A stretch of 64,000 nt of DNA from Amycolatopsis jejuensis (GCF_000717335.1 NZ_JNYZ01000022.1:73414-137413), one strand, 5' to 3'. Numbered from the stretch's first letter, positions 17,478 through 25,734 are shown. Notes: generated from the letters alone by a model not told the origin. Program-made: numbers and translations.

Positions 17478-18467
17478 ATGGGTAGGATCGCCACGACCGC
17501 CGCCGTCCTCGTCGGCGTGCTCATCCTCCTCATCGGCGGCGGCACCATCGCTGTCGTCCAAGCCGTATTCGAGAGCTCCGGTGAGAATTGCGCCCCAGCC
17601 GGAGCGACAGCAACATCCGCAGCCGGCTACGGCCCAGAGCAGATGGTCAACGCGGCGACGATTGTCGCTGTGGGCAAGCGCATGAACGTGCCCCCGCAGG
17701 GCATGGTCGTCGCGGTCGACGCGGCGATCACTGAGTCGCAACTGCAGAACCTCGACCACGGCGACCGCGACAGCATAGGCCTGTTCCAGCAACGACCCTC
17801 GCAAGGCTGGGGCAGCGTTGCTCAGATCATGAACCCGGCCTTCAGCAGCGAGATGTTCTACCGACGCCTCATGACGGTACCGGACTGGCAGAACATGAGC
17901 GTTGCAGCAGCAGCCCAACACGTTCAGCGGTCAGGATTTCCCGACCGCTACGCAAAATACGAACAGGCCGCCCGCCAGATCGTCGGCGCCGTCCTCGGAG
18001 CAACCTGCGCCCCCGGAGCTGCGCCAACTGCAGCAAGCGGACGGGCGAAGCAAGTAATCGATGCGGCATGGTCTCAGCTCGGAGTGACCTACGCCTGGGG
18101 TGGCGGCACAGCGGCTGGACCGAGCCGCGGCATCCGCGACGGTGGCGTCGCCGACCAGCACGGTGACTACGCCAAAGTGGGTTTCGACTGCAGCGGTCTC
18201 ACTCTGTTCGCCTACGCCCAGGTTGGCATTTCGCTGCCCCACCAAAGCCAAGCCCAGTTTGCGTTGGGCACCCGGATTGCCAAGTCGGCCGGACTGGCTG
18301 CGCTACGGCCCGCCGACCTGGTCTTCTACAGCCCGGGGAGAATCCACCACGTCGGCATTTACCTCGGCGACGGACAGATGATCAACGCCTACGAATCCGG
18401 CACCTTCGTCCGGGTCGAGCCGGTCAACCTAGGCGAGTACGCCGGTGGTGTGCGGCTCCTGCCGTGA
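17478..18467 (+). CDS. NlpC/P60 (C40) peptidoglycan hydrolase of the T4SS
   Basis: A 329-residue exported protein. The N-terminus is a membrane anchor (residues 5-30, ATTAAVLVGVLILLIGGG). Residues 50-165 form a transglycosylase/lysozyme-like module with ITESQLQNLDHGDRDSIGLF, typical of actinobacterial T4SS-linked hydrolases. Residues 190-329 are an NlpC/P60 domain: catalytic Cys in GFDCSGLTLF, His in RIHHVGIYLG, and an AWGGG substrate loop. It should open the cell wall locally for the transfer channel, the VirB1 role. It follows the relaxation gene by 7 bases and closes the operon. Confidence 0.9.
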   Translation: MGRIATTAAVLVGVLILLIGGGTIAVVQAVFESSGENCAPAGATATSAAGYGPEQMVNAATIVAVGKRMNVPPQGMVVAVDAAITESQLQNLDHGDRDSIGLFQQRPSQGWGSVAQIMNPAFSSEMFYRRLMTVPDWQNMSVAAAAQHVQRSGFPDRYAKYEQAARQIVGAVLGATCAPGAAPTAASGRAKQVIDAAWSQLGVTYAWGGGTAAGPSRGIRDGGVADQHGDYAKVGFDCSGLTLFAYAQVGISLPHQSQAQFALGTRIAKSAGLAALRPADLVFYSPGRIHHVGIYLGDGQMINAYESGTFVRVEPVNLGEYAGGVRLLP

Positions 18468-18530
18468 CAAGCGGGGATCGAACCCGCCTTGGTGCCTCGG
18501 TCGGCGACGGTCAACTGCCTATCCACCGAG
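18468..18530. other. Hairpin pair with a tRNA T-arm consensus
   Basis: Directly after the NlpC stop, 18471-18487 forms a 5-bp stem GCGGG/CCCGC around GATCGAA. Read on the minus strand this is a perfect TpsiC arm with loop TTCGATC. A second stem CTCGGT/ACCGAG pairs 18496-18501 with 18525-18530. No matching acceptor stem or D-arm is present, so it is not a whole tRNA. It could be a rho-independent-like terminator without a U-tract, or the 3' fragment of a tRNA gene left as an attachment-site scar. Confidence 0.35.
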
Positions 18531-18702
18531 ACGCTGCAGCTTGGATGCCTGGGCCCCTTCGGCTCAGCATGCCGAGAGCGAGGTCCGCGTAGTTGAAGGC
18601 AACAAGCGTGCCGTTCGTGGCGTGCATCACGGCTAACTACCCGCTGTAACAGATTTCTTGATCGACACGAGTCCGATGTGACTGAAGACGGAGGATTGTT
18701 CG

Positions 18703-19062
18703 ATGCGCGTTCAGACTGGCTGCCGGGACTGCAAGCGCTGCAACAACTCGGCTGCGGCGGAGGCCGGGAGGAAGCTCGGGAAGCTGACGGCGAACGTCAT
18801 GACGATGGGTTCCGTCGCTGCCGTCCAGGCGTTCACCGGCAACTGCCGCGCGTGTGGACACAAGAAATCCCTGCACGGCGTCACCGGTGAAGCCCTGCCG
18901 GTCGAGGTGGTAACGCCGGTGCCAGCTCAGGAACCGGTGCCTGTCCCGCCGCCGACTCCCGTAACACCATCTCCCGGCTGGTATCCGTCGCCGAACCAGC
19001 CCGGTCAGTTGCAGTGGTGGGACGGCGCGCAGTGGACGCCGTCCTACTCTCCCGCCAACTAG
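18703..19062 (+). CDS. Zinc-ribbon plus DUF2510 protein
   Basis: A 119-residue protein with ribosome site GAGG before ATG 18703. Residues 1-60 contain two cysteine pairs (CRDC...C and CRAC), a probable zinc ribbon. A Pro/Val-rich linker follows (about 64-88), then PGWYPSPNQPGQLQWWDG and AQWTPSY, the DUF2510 motif common in actinobacterial membrane and secretion-related proteins. No membrane segment is visible, so it is probably cytoplasmic. Function unknown; it stands alone between the T4SS and the NUDIX gene. Confidence 0.8.
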   Translation: MRVQTGCRDCKRCNNSAAAEAGRKLGKLTANVMTMGSVAAVQAFTGNCRACGHKKSLHGVTGEALPVEVVTPVPAQEPVPVPPPTPVTPSPGWYPSPNQPGQLQWWDGAQWTPSYSPAN

Positions 19063-19205
19063 TCGCGAACCGGCACCGCGAGCTTCGGCGTACCACGCCA
19101 CACGCCCCGGTGTCTCATAGAGGGCTGGTTCGGTGGCCGTGTAGATGGTGCCACGGCTTCGGCCTGAGGGGCTGCGGCCGGTTCCCAGTCCGGTACGTTG
19201 AGTGC

Positions 19206-19766
19206 ATGGATTCCAACCCGCCTTCGGAGCAGACGCGGTGGACCATCCACGGCGAGCGCTTGATCGACGACACGCGCCGGCTTCGGCTCAGTATCGCGTC
19301 GGTGGAGTTGCCGGACGGCGTCAAGTTCGAGCAGTACGTCATGCGGTCGCCGAAGGCCGCGATGATGGTGGTGCTCGATGACGCGCTGGAGAACGTCCTG
19401 ATGATGTGGCGGCACCGGTGGATCTTCGATCGGTGGGTGTGGGAGCTGCCCGGCGGTTACGTCGACCCGGACGAAGACCCAGTGGTCACGGCGGCGCGTG
19501 AGGTGGAGGAGGAGACGGGTTGGCGGCCGCGTACGAGTGAGCCGTTGGTCTCCTTGCAGCCGAATGTGGGTATGGCGGACGCGGAGAACCTGCTGTTCCT
19601 CTCCCGCGGCGCGGAATACATCGGCGACGACGTGGACGTCAACGAGGCGGAACGGATCGCCTGGATCCCACTTGGCTCGGTGCGCGAACGCATCGCGAAG
19701 GGCGAGATCTTGGGTGCATCGTCGCAGGTCGGCCTGCTGCACGTGCTCGCGTTTCCACCGGCGTAG
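19206..19766 (+). CDS. NUDIX hydrolase
   Basis: A 186-residue enzyme from ATG 19206. The Nudix box runs GGYVDPDEDP then AAREVEEETGW (about residues 83-107), matching G-x5-E-x7-REUXEEXGU, so the metal-binding Glu residues are intact. The overall form (MVVLDDALENVLMMWRHRW, ELPGGYVD) is that of ADP-ribose-pyrophosphatase-like members; the substrate cannot be fixed from sequence. It ends at 19766 and abuts the convergent XRE/TPR regulator gene with no gap, a pairing seen in other actinomycetes. Confidence 0.9.
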   Translation: MDSNPPSEQTRWTIHGERLIDDTRRLRLSIASVELPDGVKFEQYVMRSPKAAMMVVLDDALENVLMMWRHRWIFDRWVWELPGGYVDPDEDPVVTAAREVEEETGWRPRTSEPLVSLQPNVGMADAENLLFLSRGAEYIGDDVDVNEAERIAWIPLGSVRERIAKGEILGASSQVGLLHVLAFPPA

Positions 19767-21230
19767 TCAGATCCTGGGTGTGGCGAGTCCGACCTGGTCC
19801 ATCTCGCGGTACAGGGCGCGGACCTCAGCGGTGCGGTACGGGGCGAGTCGTCGGGCCACGTCGCCCAGGTAGGCAGTGGCGCGGACTGAGCGCACGCTCC
19901 CGGCCATCCGTACGGCCGCCTTGGCACTTGCGCATGCCTCGTCGACCCGGCGCTGATCGGCGAGTGCGGAGGCGAGCAGCGCCGTGTTGAACAGCTTGCC
20001 GCGGTCGTACCCGTCGCTCATGTCGAGGGAGCGGCGGGCGAATCGTTCGGCGTCGGGGGCCATGCCGAGGTCACGGAAGGCGTGTGCGAATTTGGCTGCC
20101 ATGTATGGGGCGTCAAAGTAGCTCAACCAGGCTGGGCTGTTGGCAGGGTTGATCCGTTCGAACGCGGTTTCGGCACGGCGCAGGGCGTCCATGCAGCCGC
20201 CGCGGTCGTTCTGCATCGCGAGGCCGTGTGCTTCCATGACGGCGGATTCCGCTTGCAGCGCGGGGATTCCCGCTCGCGCGGCGGATTGGTGGGCGGCGAG
20301 AGCGAGGTCGACCGCCGCGTCACCGCTGCCGAGGAAGGCGGCGTGGTGGCTCATCGCGGCGAGCATTTCCCCGGCGAGAGCCTCGTCTCCGGCATGCTGG
20401 CACAGGCGCAGCGCTTCACGTAGGTGCGTGCGTCCGTCACTGGCGTGTCCGACGTCGTAGGCCATCCAACCGGCGAGTTGTCGCATCTCGGCCGCGGCGG
20501 TGAACAGCTCACGGCGCAAGCTCCCGATGATGCTGGTGTCGTCCAACATCGGCTTCACGGTGGACTCGAAGTAGGCGTTGAGTGCGGTGCGGCTGTGTCC
20601 GCCGCCGAAACGGTTGTCCGCCGCCCGATACGCCTTGGTCATGCTGCGGATGTCCTCGACGTTCGCAAGCCCCTCCGTAGTCGCGGCAGTCGGTGTGCTG
20701 CCCAGCAGGCTGGCGCCGACCGTCGCGACGCCCACGGCTGTGGACTTGAGGAATTGCCTTCGCTGCACATCATCTCCAGTGATCTCACGGACTGCCCGCA
20801 GCGTAGGAGCCGAGCCGACTGTGTCATATCCGTCGGAGTGTTGCGCGGACAGCGTGAACCACAGATGCTCCTGCGGGATACGGAGGATCTGGCACCAACG
20901 GTCCAGCTTGGCCAGATCGGTGACCGGACCGGCAGCGCGCTCCATGCTGCTGATGCGGCCCTGCGCGAGACCGAACCAATCCGCGACCGTGGCCTGCCGA
21001 ATCCCGTGCGCGCGGCGATAGGCGCGCAGCAACCGGCCGAAGTGCCGGTCCGTGATCGCGTCCTGGACCTCCTGCCGAGCCCAGAAATCGCCCCCGGAGC
21101 GAGGCACTTCGCCGCTTGAAGCCTGCTCCGCTTTCACGCAGGGACTGCACTGGTCTCCGCGGTTGTCGGCGGCGAGCGGGGCGGAGCAGGTTCGGCATCG
21201 TCGTCGGGTCCGGGATGAGGTCACGGGCAT
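19767..21230 (-). CDS. XRE-family regulator with C-terminal TPR-like region
   Basis: A 487-residue protein from ATG 21230. An N-terminal zinc-ribbon-like start (CRTCSAPL...CSPC) is followed by an HTH (about residues 55-115: LLRAYRRAHGIRQATVADWF, then GRISSMERAAG). Next comes RRQFLKSTAVGVATVGASLL, hydrophobic and Tat-like although the protein is cytoplasmic by context. The C-terminal 280 residues are helical repeats of TPR type (AALALAAHQSAARAG, AWLSYFDAPYMAAKFAH). This layout is common in actinobacterial regulators that sense a peptide or metabolite. Its upstream region carries a perfect palindrome (21290-21310), a natural operator for autoregulation. Confidence 0.85.
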   Translation of the reverse strand: MPVTSSRTRRRCRTCSAPLAADNRGDQCSPCVKAEQASSGEVPRSGGDFWARQEVQDAITDRHFGRLLRAYRRAHGIRQATVADWFGLAQGRISSMERAAGPVTDLAKLDRWCQILRIPQEHLWFTLSAQHSDGYDTVGSAPTLRAVREITGDDVQRRQFLKSTAVGVATVGASLLGSTPTAATTEGLANVEDIRSMTKAYRAADNRFGGGHSRTALNAYFESTVKPMLDDTSIIGSLRRELFTAAAEMRQLAGWMAYDVGHASDGRTHLREALRLCQHAGDEALAGEMLAAMSHHAAFLGSGDAAVDLALAAHQSAARAGIPALQAESAVMEAHGLAMQNDRGGCMDALRRAETAFERINPANSPAWLSYFDAPYMAAKFAHAFRDLGMAPDAERFARRSLDMSDGYDRGKLFNTALLASALADQRRVDEACASAKAAVRMAGSVRSVRATAYLGDVARRLAPYRTAEVRALYREMDQVGLATPRI

Positions 21231-21629
21231 CTCCGCTTGCTGGTAGTAAGAGACAGCATACTGCCTGTAGCCATCGGTGCTGACCAGCGAATATCTGTCC
21301 GACAGATATTTTGCGGCCGGATATCGCTCGCCGGGATTCGCGATCGTGCTCGGGTGTTCGAGGCTTCCCCGCATCACTTCGGACAGCAGGAGGCCGCCCG
21401 TGCAGGTCGATGCAAGGCAGGTAGCGGGCGGGCGCGTCGTTCCGCGGGAGCTGGCCAGTACCGCGCGCCGAGGCTCCGTGGCCGTCCGCCGCCCCTCTAC
21501 AAGCAGGCACCGGGACCGTTCTTCCCGAACCGCGGTGGGCGGTTCCGGTGCCACCCATCCCAAGGACGTGTTCGCCATGAACCACAATTCCGGCGCCGCA
21601 GCGTGGTCGCACCAGTTTTGGAGCGCCCG
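21231..21629. other. Divergent region between XRE regulator and small-gene run
   Basis: About 400 bp without a supported gene. It holds the palindrome at 21290-21310 and should carry the promoter of the leftward XRE gene and that of the rightward small genes. No further element recognised. Confidence 0.5.
21290..21310. promoter_or_regulatory. Palindromic operator candidate
   Basis: AATATCTGTC (21290-21299), one C, then GACAGATATT (21301-21310): a perfect 10-bp inverted repeat, 60 bases upstream of the XRE regulator start. Its A+T richness stands out. Most likely the regulator's own binding site. Confidence 0.6.
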
Positions 21630-21947
21630 ATGATTGCCATGGACGCCATGCACCCGTCGCCGACGCAGGTCCGCATGCGCGAACTCGCACAGCAAGCAGC
21701 GCAGTCCGGTTTCGCGTTGTCCCGGCTTTTGACAGCCGGGTCCACAGTCGGCGTCGAACGCCGGATCGGCGACTATGTCGACCGGATGATCCTCAACACG
21801 CAGCGTGGCCTGCCCTCCATGATTTTCCGCTACGAGTGGGATTCCGACTACCCATGGACCGGCACCGCCCAGCCGGAAGCGGTCGACTACGAGCAGGGCG
21901 AGATCACCGACATCCTCACGACCGCCGTGACATGGGCCCGGCTATGA
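21630..21947 (+). CDS. Unknown small protein
   Basis: A 105-residue protein from ATG 21630 (alternative ATG 21639). No family recognised. It looks helical, with VRMRELAQQAAQSGFALSRL near the start and an acidic C-terminus (YEQGEITDILTTAVTWARL). First of a rightward series of small genes that ends in the deaminase toxin pair; the regulator and palindrome lie just upstream. Confidence 0.55.
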   Translation: MIAMDAMHPSPTQVRMRELAQQAAQSGFALSRLLTAGSTVGVERRIGDYVDRMILNTQRGLPSMIFRYEWDSDYPWTGTAQPEAVDYEQGEITDILTTAVTWARL

Positions 21948-21977
21948 CGGTCCGGCACACCGAGTTGGGAGCACGTC

Positions 21978-22256
21978 GTGGACTTCCTCGTTGGTCGTGG
22001 TCTGTTCAATCGGGAGCTGCACCGGGTGCACCCGGGGAACGCGACCCGTTTGCACGCGCAGGGGCGGCATTTCGCATTGGCCGAGTGCGGAAAGGCGTGC
22101 GTCCTCGTGTCGGCGCAGCAACGGTTCCCGGTCCTGATGTGGTGCATCGACTGCATGGTCTGCGGCGAGACAGAGCAGCTGCCCGCGGTGGTGATCCCGA
22201 CGCAGCCGTCCGAAGACCTGATGCGGCGCGTTCTGGCTGGGCTGCAACACCTGTGA
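21978..22256 (+). CDS. Unknown small cysteine-rich protein
   Basis: A 92-residue protein from GTG 21978. It has CGKAC and, near residue 56, WCIDCMVCGE, so a possible metal site. No family recognised. Its stop overlaps the start of the next small frame (GTGA at 22253-22256), showing coupling. Confidence 0.55.
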   Translation: MDFLVGRGLFNRELHRVHPGNATRLHAQGRHFALAECGKACVLVSAQQRFPVLMWCIDCMVCGETEQLPAVVIPTQPSEDLMRRVLAGLQHL

Positions 22257-22378
22257 CGGTGTCGTCGCTCGCGCAGGTCGAGGAGGTGGATGCGATGGGC
22301 GTGTGGAAGCAGGACGACGGGACCGAGGTCATCACGGATCCCGACACCGGGGAGGTCATCGAGGACGACGGGCAGTGA
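22253..22378 (+). CDS. Very short acidic protein
   Basis: A 41-residue frame from GTG 22253, overlapping the previous stop. It ends in VWKQDDGTEVITDPDTGEV and more acidic residues. It could start at ATG 22295 instead. Too short to assign; supported mainly by the stop/start overlap. Confidence 0.4.
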   Translation: MTVSSLAQVEEVDAMGVWKQDDGTEVITDPDTGEVIEDDGQ

Positions 22379-22467
22379 TTCTTCCGGTCGCCGGGCTCGC
22401 CCCGACCGTGCCTGGCGACCGGAGCTCCACCAGCTGAGACGCAGCACCCAACGAAGAGGAGAACCCC

Positions 22468-22722
22468 TTGTCGATCCAGGAGCAAGCGCAGCAACTGGGC
22501 GCACTGGCTGAACAGGTTCCCAGCGGCCAGGCGCAAGGCTTGATCAGCGACTTGCAGAACCTCCAGCAGCAAGTCGAGTCGATCATGGGAGCAACCGGTG
22601 GGGCGCAGGAAATCCAGGGCGTCATCAATGCGGCAATCCAGCAGATCGACGCCATCGGCCAGGCCCTGGAACAGGTCAAAGCGACCATTACGCAGAGGGC
22701 GCAGTACCACCAGCAGGGATGA
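22468..22722 (+). CDS. Helical partner protein, paralogue of the toxin N-terminus
   Basis: An 84-residue, almost entirely helical protein from TTG 22468 with ribosome site GAGGAG. Its pattern LGALAEQVPSGQAQGLISDL then QQQVESIMG can be aligned by eye with residues 10-41 of the next protein (LDALAANVPTLHLRQLAGEV, IVQQVLG). The two therefore share a helical-hairpin domain, one free and one fused to a toxin. No WxG motif, but size and fold recall the small helical proteins that accompany polymorphic toxins in actinobacteria. Its stop overlaps the toxin start (ATGA, 22719-22722). Role as chaperone or export partner is inference. Confidence 0.65.
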   Translation: MSIQEQAQQLGALAEQVPSGQAQGLISDLQNLQQQVESIMGATGGAQEIQGVINAAIQQIDAIGQALEQVKATITQRAQYHQQG

Positions 22723-23477
22723 GTCTCGCCGACGACGCAGCCCGCCTCGACGCGCTCGCCGCGAACGTCCCGACGCTCCACCTCCGCCAGCTCGCCGGAG
22801 AGGTGGAGCGCATCGGAGGCATCGTCCAGCAGGTCCTAGGCAACGACGGCGACGTACTGCCGCTGATCAGCCAGACACTGCACGCCATCAGCGAAGCCGA
22901 CGCGACACTCGCCGCGGTCCAGCAGACCATCCGGTCCGTGGCAGCACGCCACGCAGGCCACCCCCAACCCGCGCCGACATCCAAGGCCCCAGCGCACGAG
23001 CCGGCGGCCGCGCCGAAGACCGTCACGGCTCCGGACGGCTCGAACTACCCGCAGGAGGCAGCATGGTGCGCAGACCTGATGCCGAAGCGCGTCGAGAAAG
23101 GCACTGGACAACGCACCATCGGCTACGCCGACGGAAACTTCAACCAATTCACCTCGGGCACCGACAGCACCTACACACCTGCCGCACGCGACCGCCTGCT
23201 GCGCGCGGGAATCCACCCGGCAGCGGCGACCTTCCTCTCCCGACACGTCGAGATCAAGGCAGCCACCGACCTGATCATGCAGGGAAAAACGCAGAGCGAA
23301 CTGGTGATCAACAACGTGCCATGCACCGAGATCAGCCCGACCCGGCCAGGCTGCGCCGAGGCACTGCCCAAGTACCTGCCACGCGGCACCTCGCTTACAG
23401 TTCACGGCACAGACCGCCAAGGCCGACCCTTCAGCCACACCTACGAGGGAGAAAATGACCGAGACCGCCTTGCCTGA
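22719..23477 (+). CDS. DddA/SCP1.201-type DNA deaminase toxin
   Basis: A 252-residue protein in two parts. Residues 1-80 are a helical hairpin resembling the preceding gene product; 81-105 is a Pro/Ala linker. The C-terminal domain (110-252) fits the SCP1.201-like/DddA deaminase family: catalytic HVE at 176-178, INN at 197-199, then zinc-ligand Cys at 202 and 212, followed by ALPKYLPRGTSLTVHG. In DddA of Burkholderia the same features deaminate cytosine in double-stranded DNA, poisoning a competitor. The two Cys are 9 apart instead of the CxxC of DddA. Coupled to an upstream helical gene and a downstream Imm1 gene. The delivery route is not known; the nearby T4SS is one possibility. Confidence 0.85.
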   Translation: MSLADDAARLDALAANVPTLHLRQLAGEVERIGGIVQQVLGNDGDVLPLISQTLHAISEADATLAAVQQTIRSVAARHAGHPQPAPTSKAPAHEPAAAPKTVTAPDGSNYPQEAAWCADLMPKRVEKGTGQRTIGYADGNFNQFTSGTDSTYTPAARDRLLRAGIHPAAATFLSRHVEIKAATDLIMQGKTQSELVINNVPCTEISPTRPGCAEALPKYLPRGTSLTVHGTDRQGRPFSHTYEGENDRDRLA

Positions 23478-23886
23478 CGCGGACGGCCACGACGTCGCGG
23501 CACTCCTGTCAGTCGGACCGCTGCTCGACCGCATCACCAACGCCGAACACGACCCGGACAAGTTCGGCGTCTGCTGGGTGCTCTACGCGCAGAACACGCC
23601 CGACGACTGCGCCGGAAGCCTCACCGTCGGTGTCCGCGGCGACCGGGGAATGCTGCACTGGTCCGGCGCCGACGGGAGCTGGCTCAAGCCGGCAAGCGGA
23701 CTCAACGAGGACGAGGTCACGTACTTCACCTACCTCGGACAACAAGACGCCGCCGAGCCCGGCATGGAGGTGACGCTCTCGACGGTGCTGGAGGCGGTCG
23801 AAGAGTTCCACCGCACGCATCGACGCCCGACCAACGTCGACTGGGTACCGGTTCAACCCGAGAAGAGTGGCAACAACTTGCGCTGA
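23455..23886 (+). CDS. Imm1-family immunity protein
   Basis: A 143-residue protein overlapping the toxin gene by 23 bases. The pattern FGVCWVLYA, LTVGVRGDRGMLHWSGADG, NEDEVTYFTYLGQ and EEFHRTHRRPTNVDWVPV fits the Imm1 family, which is repeatedly found beside SCP1.201-type deaminases, including the DddA/DddI pair. It should bind and block the deaminase domain in the producing cell. The overlap ensures that toxin is not made without it. Confidence 0.82.
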   Translation: MTETALPDADGHDVAALLSVGPLLDRITNAEHDPDKFGVCWVLYAQNTPDDCAGSLTVGVRGDRGMLHWSGADGSWLKPASGLNEDEVTYFTYLGQQDAAEPGMEVTLSTVLEAVEEFHRTHRRPTNVDWVPVQPEKSGNNLR

Positions 23887-24265
23887 GGCCGTGACAGTCA
23901 CCCATTCGTAGCAACGTTGCCGTTTCGACCGTGAAGCGCTGCCCCCGCTCTACGCTCGTATTCACGGGCTCGGCGAGGCATCCCCGGCTAGTGACGCCGA
24001 GCCCGCACCAAACGAAGGTTCCAACGGGCCGAAGGTCCGCCCGCTACTTCCATGGGCCGGTGGCGGGCGGCTCCTAGCGATGTGGCAAATGTTCGACGGC
24101 CGGTCAGATGTGGGCCGGTGCGAACCCCTGTCTGCTCGCGCGGCCCGTCTGACTGGGTGGCACTTTCCCCTGCCCCTCAGGTAACAGCCAGCGACGATCC
24201 AGGGGTGTACGCGCACACACGAGGTCGTTCCGAAACGGCAATGCGCCTGTCGACGATTCACCCGC
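23887..24265. other. Intergenic region
   Basis: About 380 bp. I see no gene, RNA or clear promoter. It separates the toxin operon from a less GC-rich gene. Confidence 0.4.
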
Positions 24266-25054
24266 ATGAGCCTTTACTGCACGCTGTTGATTGTCGCCGA
24301 CGATCCCAAGACCACCGACTGGATGTCCGGCTGGTCCGCCATCGCAGGGGTCGCCCTCGCGTCCGCTACTGCCGTCACGGCATTTCTCGCATGGCTCGCA
24401 ATGAAAAAAACCAACAAATTGCAAGACGATCAACTTGAAGAACTAAGGTGGACACAGCGACGCCAGCATGCCGCTCTCTTCGGAATTTGGCTATCGGGCT
24501 CAGGGTTGGCCACCAAGGCTTTATATAACAATGCTGGATCACAACCGGTTCGCGATGTTCTCGTCAAATTGACCAGCGAAAATGGAAATGACGAAGTTTT
24601 GCGACTGCGCAGCCTGGCTCCGACGACAGAACCCGAGGAACTCGACCAAGCCACAAAGGCGGCGAATGACCTGATCGCCCTAGGCCTTCGGATCAACTAC
24701 GGCGAGGACTATCGCACTCCGGACGGGTTTGGCGATTGGCACTTCCGCGATGAGACAATCGCGCTGAGATGTCGTGCCCTATCTGAAACAATGGAAGTCG
24801 ACGTCGGCTTCAGGGATGCAGCTGGCAGCTCCTGGACTAGGCTCGACAGCGGCATACTGGTGGAGGAATACCAAAACTGGCGGCCAACATCCGACGAACA
24901 AGGGATCGCGGTCTGGGAAAAACTAGGCGGAACAGTAGAGGTTGTCCGGCAACAATCGACGCAAAGCGCGAAGCCCGAAATGCCCGGCAGCGCCCAGTTC
25001 CGCGCATTGCGAAAATGGCTCGTCGGCCTGTTCAAGCGGGTCAACAAGAACTAG
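24266..25054 (+). CDS. Unknown single-pass membrane protein
   Basis: A 262-residue protein from ATG 24266. One hydrophobic helix at about residues 24-46 (AIAGVALASATAVTAFLAWL) is followed by a cytosolic domain with a basic/Gln-rich stretch (LQDDQLEELRWTQRRQH) and a beta-rich region. The composition is distinctly less GC-rich than in its neighbours, with more AAA, AAT and TTT codons, which suggests recent arrival from another source. No family recognised. No partner gene is evident; it follows the toxin/immunity pair by 380 bp. Confidence 0.6.
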   Translation: MSLYCTLLIVADDPKTTDWMSGWSAIAGVALASATAVTAFLAWLAMKKTNKLQDDQLEELRWTQRRQHAALFGIWLSGSGLATKALYNNAGSQPVRDVLVKLTSENGNDEVLRLRSLAPTTEPEELDQATKAANDLIALGLRINYGEDYRTPDGFGDWHFRDETIALRCRALSETMEVDVGFRDAAGSSWTRLDSGILVEEYQNWRPTSDEQGIAVWEKLGGTVEVVRQQSTQSAKPEMPGSAQFRALRKWLVGLFKRVNKN

Positions 25055-25390
25055 TTTTCTCGTCTGGCGAAACACGTAAGATTCGTCGTCCTTGTGTCTC
25101 CCGAGGCTTGCCAATCCCCAGTTCCACCGCCGCGGCGAACCAAGGTGATGCGACAGGGACGCGCAGGGCGCTGGTTTCCTCGAACCTCCGCGCCGGTCGC
25201 GGTCGCTCTTGCGTGTGCCTGAAGTGACCAGCAGCCGGTCGTGCTGGACATGGAGGGTGAACACCGAAGGCCCGCCCCGACGCTGGTTCGGCACACCGGC
25301 CCGTGGTCGAACACGTCGCCTCGTCAAGGCAGTCAACCAGTACAATGCAGTTTGCAGCCTTGTTCCCCCCTAAAGAGAAAGGCCGGCCAG
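25055..25390. other. Intergenic region
   Basis: About 335 bp without a supported gene. A TACAAT at 25341-25346 could be a -10 box for the next gene, but no matching -35 is visible. Confidence 0.35.
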
Positions 25391-25693
25391 ATGCCAGAGT
25401 CGGCGAAGAACGCCAGGACGTATCTGGCCCCCTTGGACGCGCTGGAAGCCATCGCGGCAAAGCTGGCAGACGCCGAGGATGATGTCCGGAAGTCCAGGCA
25501 TGTCAAGGAAATTGCCGAGCTGGAGCACGACCGAGCACTCCGGAAGGCGAACGATCTGAAGAAGGAACGGCGGGCTTTGGTCCGCGCGGCAAAGGTAGCC
25601 GATCCGACGCTGACAACCCGGGTGATTGGCGCGTCGGCTCGGCTCAGCTCGACCGCGGTCAGCAAGATCCTCGACCGGGACGAGAACGCTTGA
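25391..25693 (+). CDS. Small coiled-coil protein
   Basis: A 100-residue protein from ATG 25391 with a GAGAAAGG ribosome site. Residues 15-60 are charged and helical (EIAELEHDRALRKANDLKKE), a probable coiled coil. The end (VIGASARLSSTAVSKILDRD) could be a recognition helix of a DNA-binding unit. No family recognised; small plasmid-type DNA-binding proteins look like this. Confidence 0.6.
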   Translation: MPESAKNARTYLAPLDALEAIAAKLADAEDDVRKSRHVKEIAELEHDRALRKANDLKKERRALVRAAKVADPTLTTRVIGASARLSSTAVSKILDRDENA

Positions 25694-25734
25694 CCTCAGG
25701 ATAGGCCTGTCCCCCTTATCGTAGCCGGCCTCGG

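Noticed and set aside
18468..18560. A complete tRNA gene on the minus strand
   Set aside because: Only the T-arm matches; no pairing acceptor 5' strand and no D-arm found.
22598..23458. Alternative frame of 286 codons over the deaminase gene
   Set aside because: Composition is Arg/Pro-rich noise; the overlapping frame carries all the deaminase motifs.
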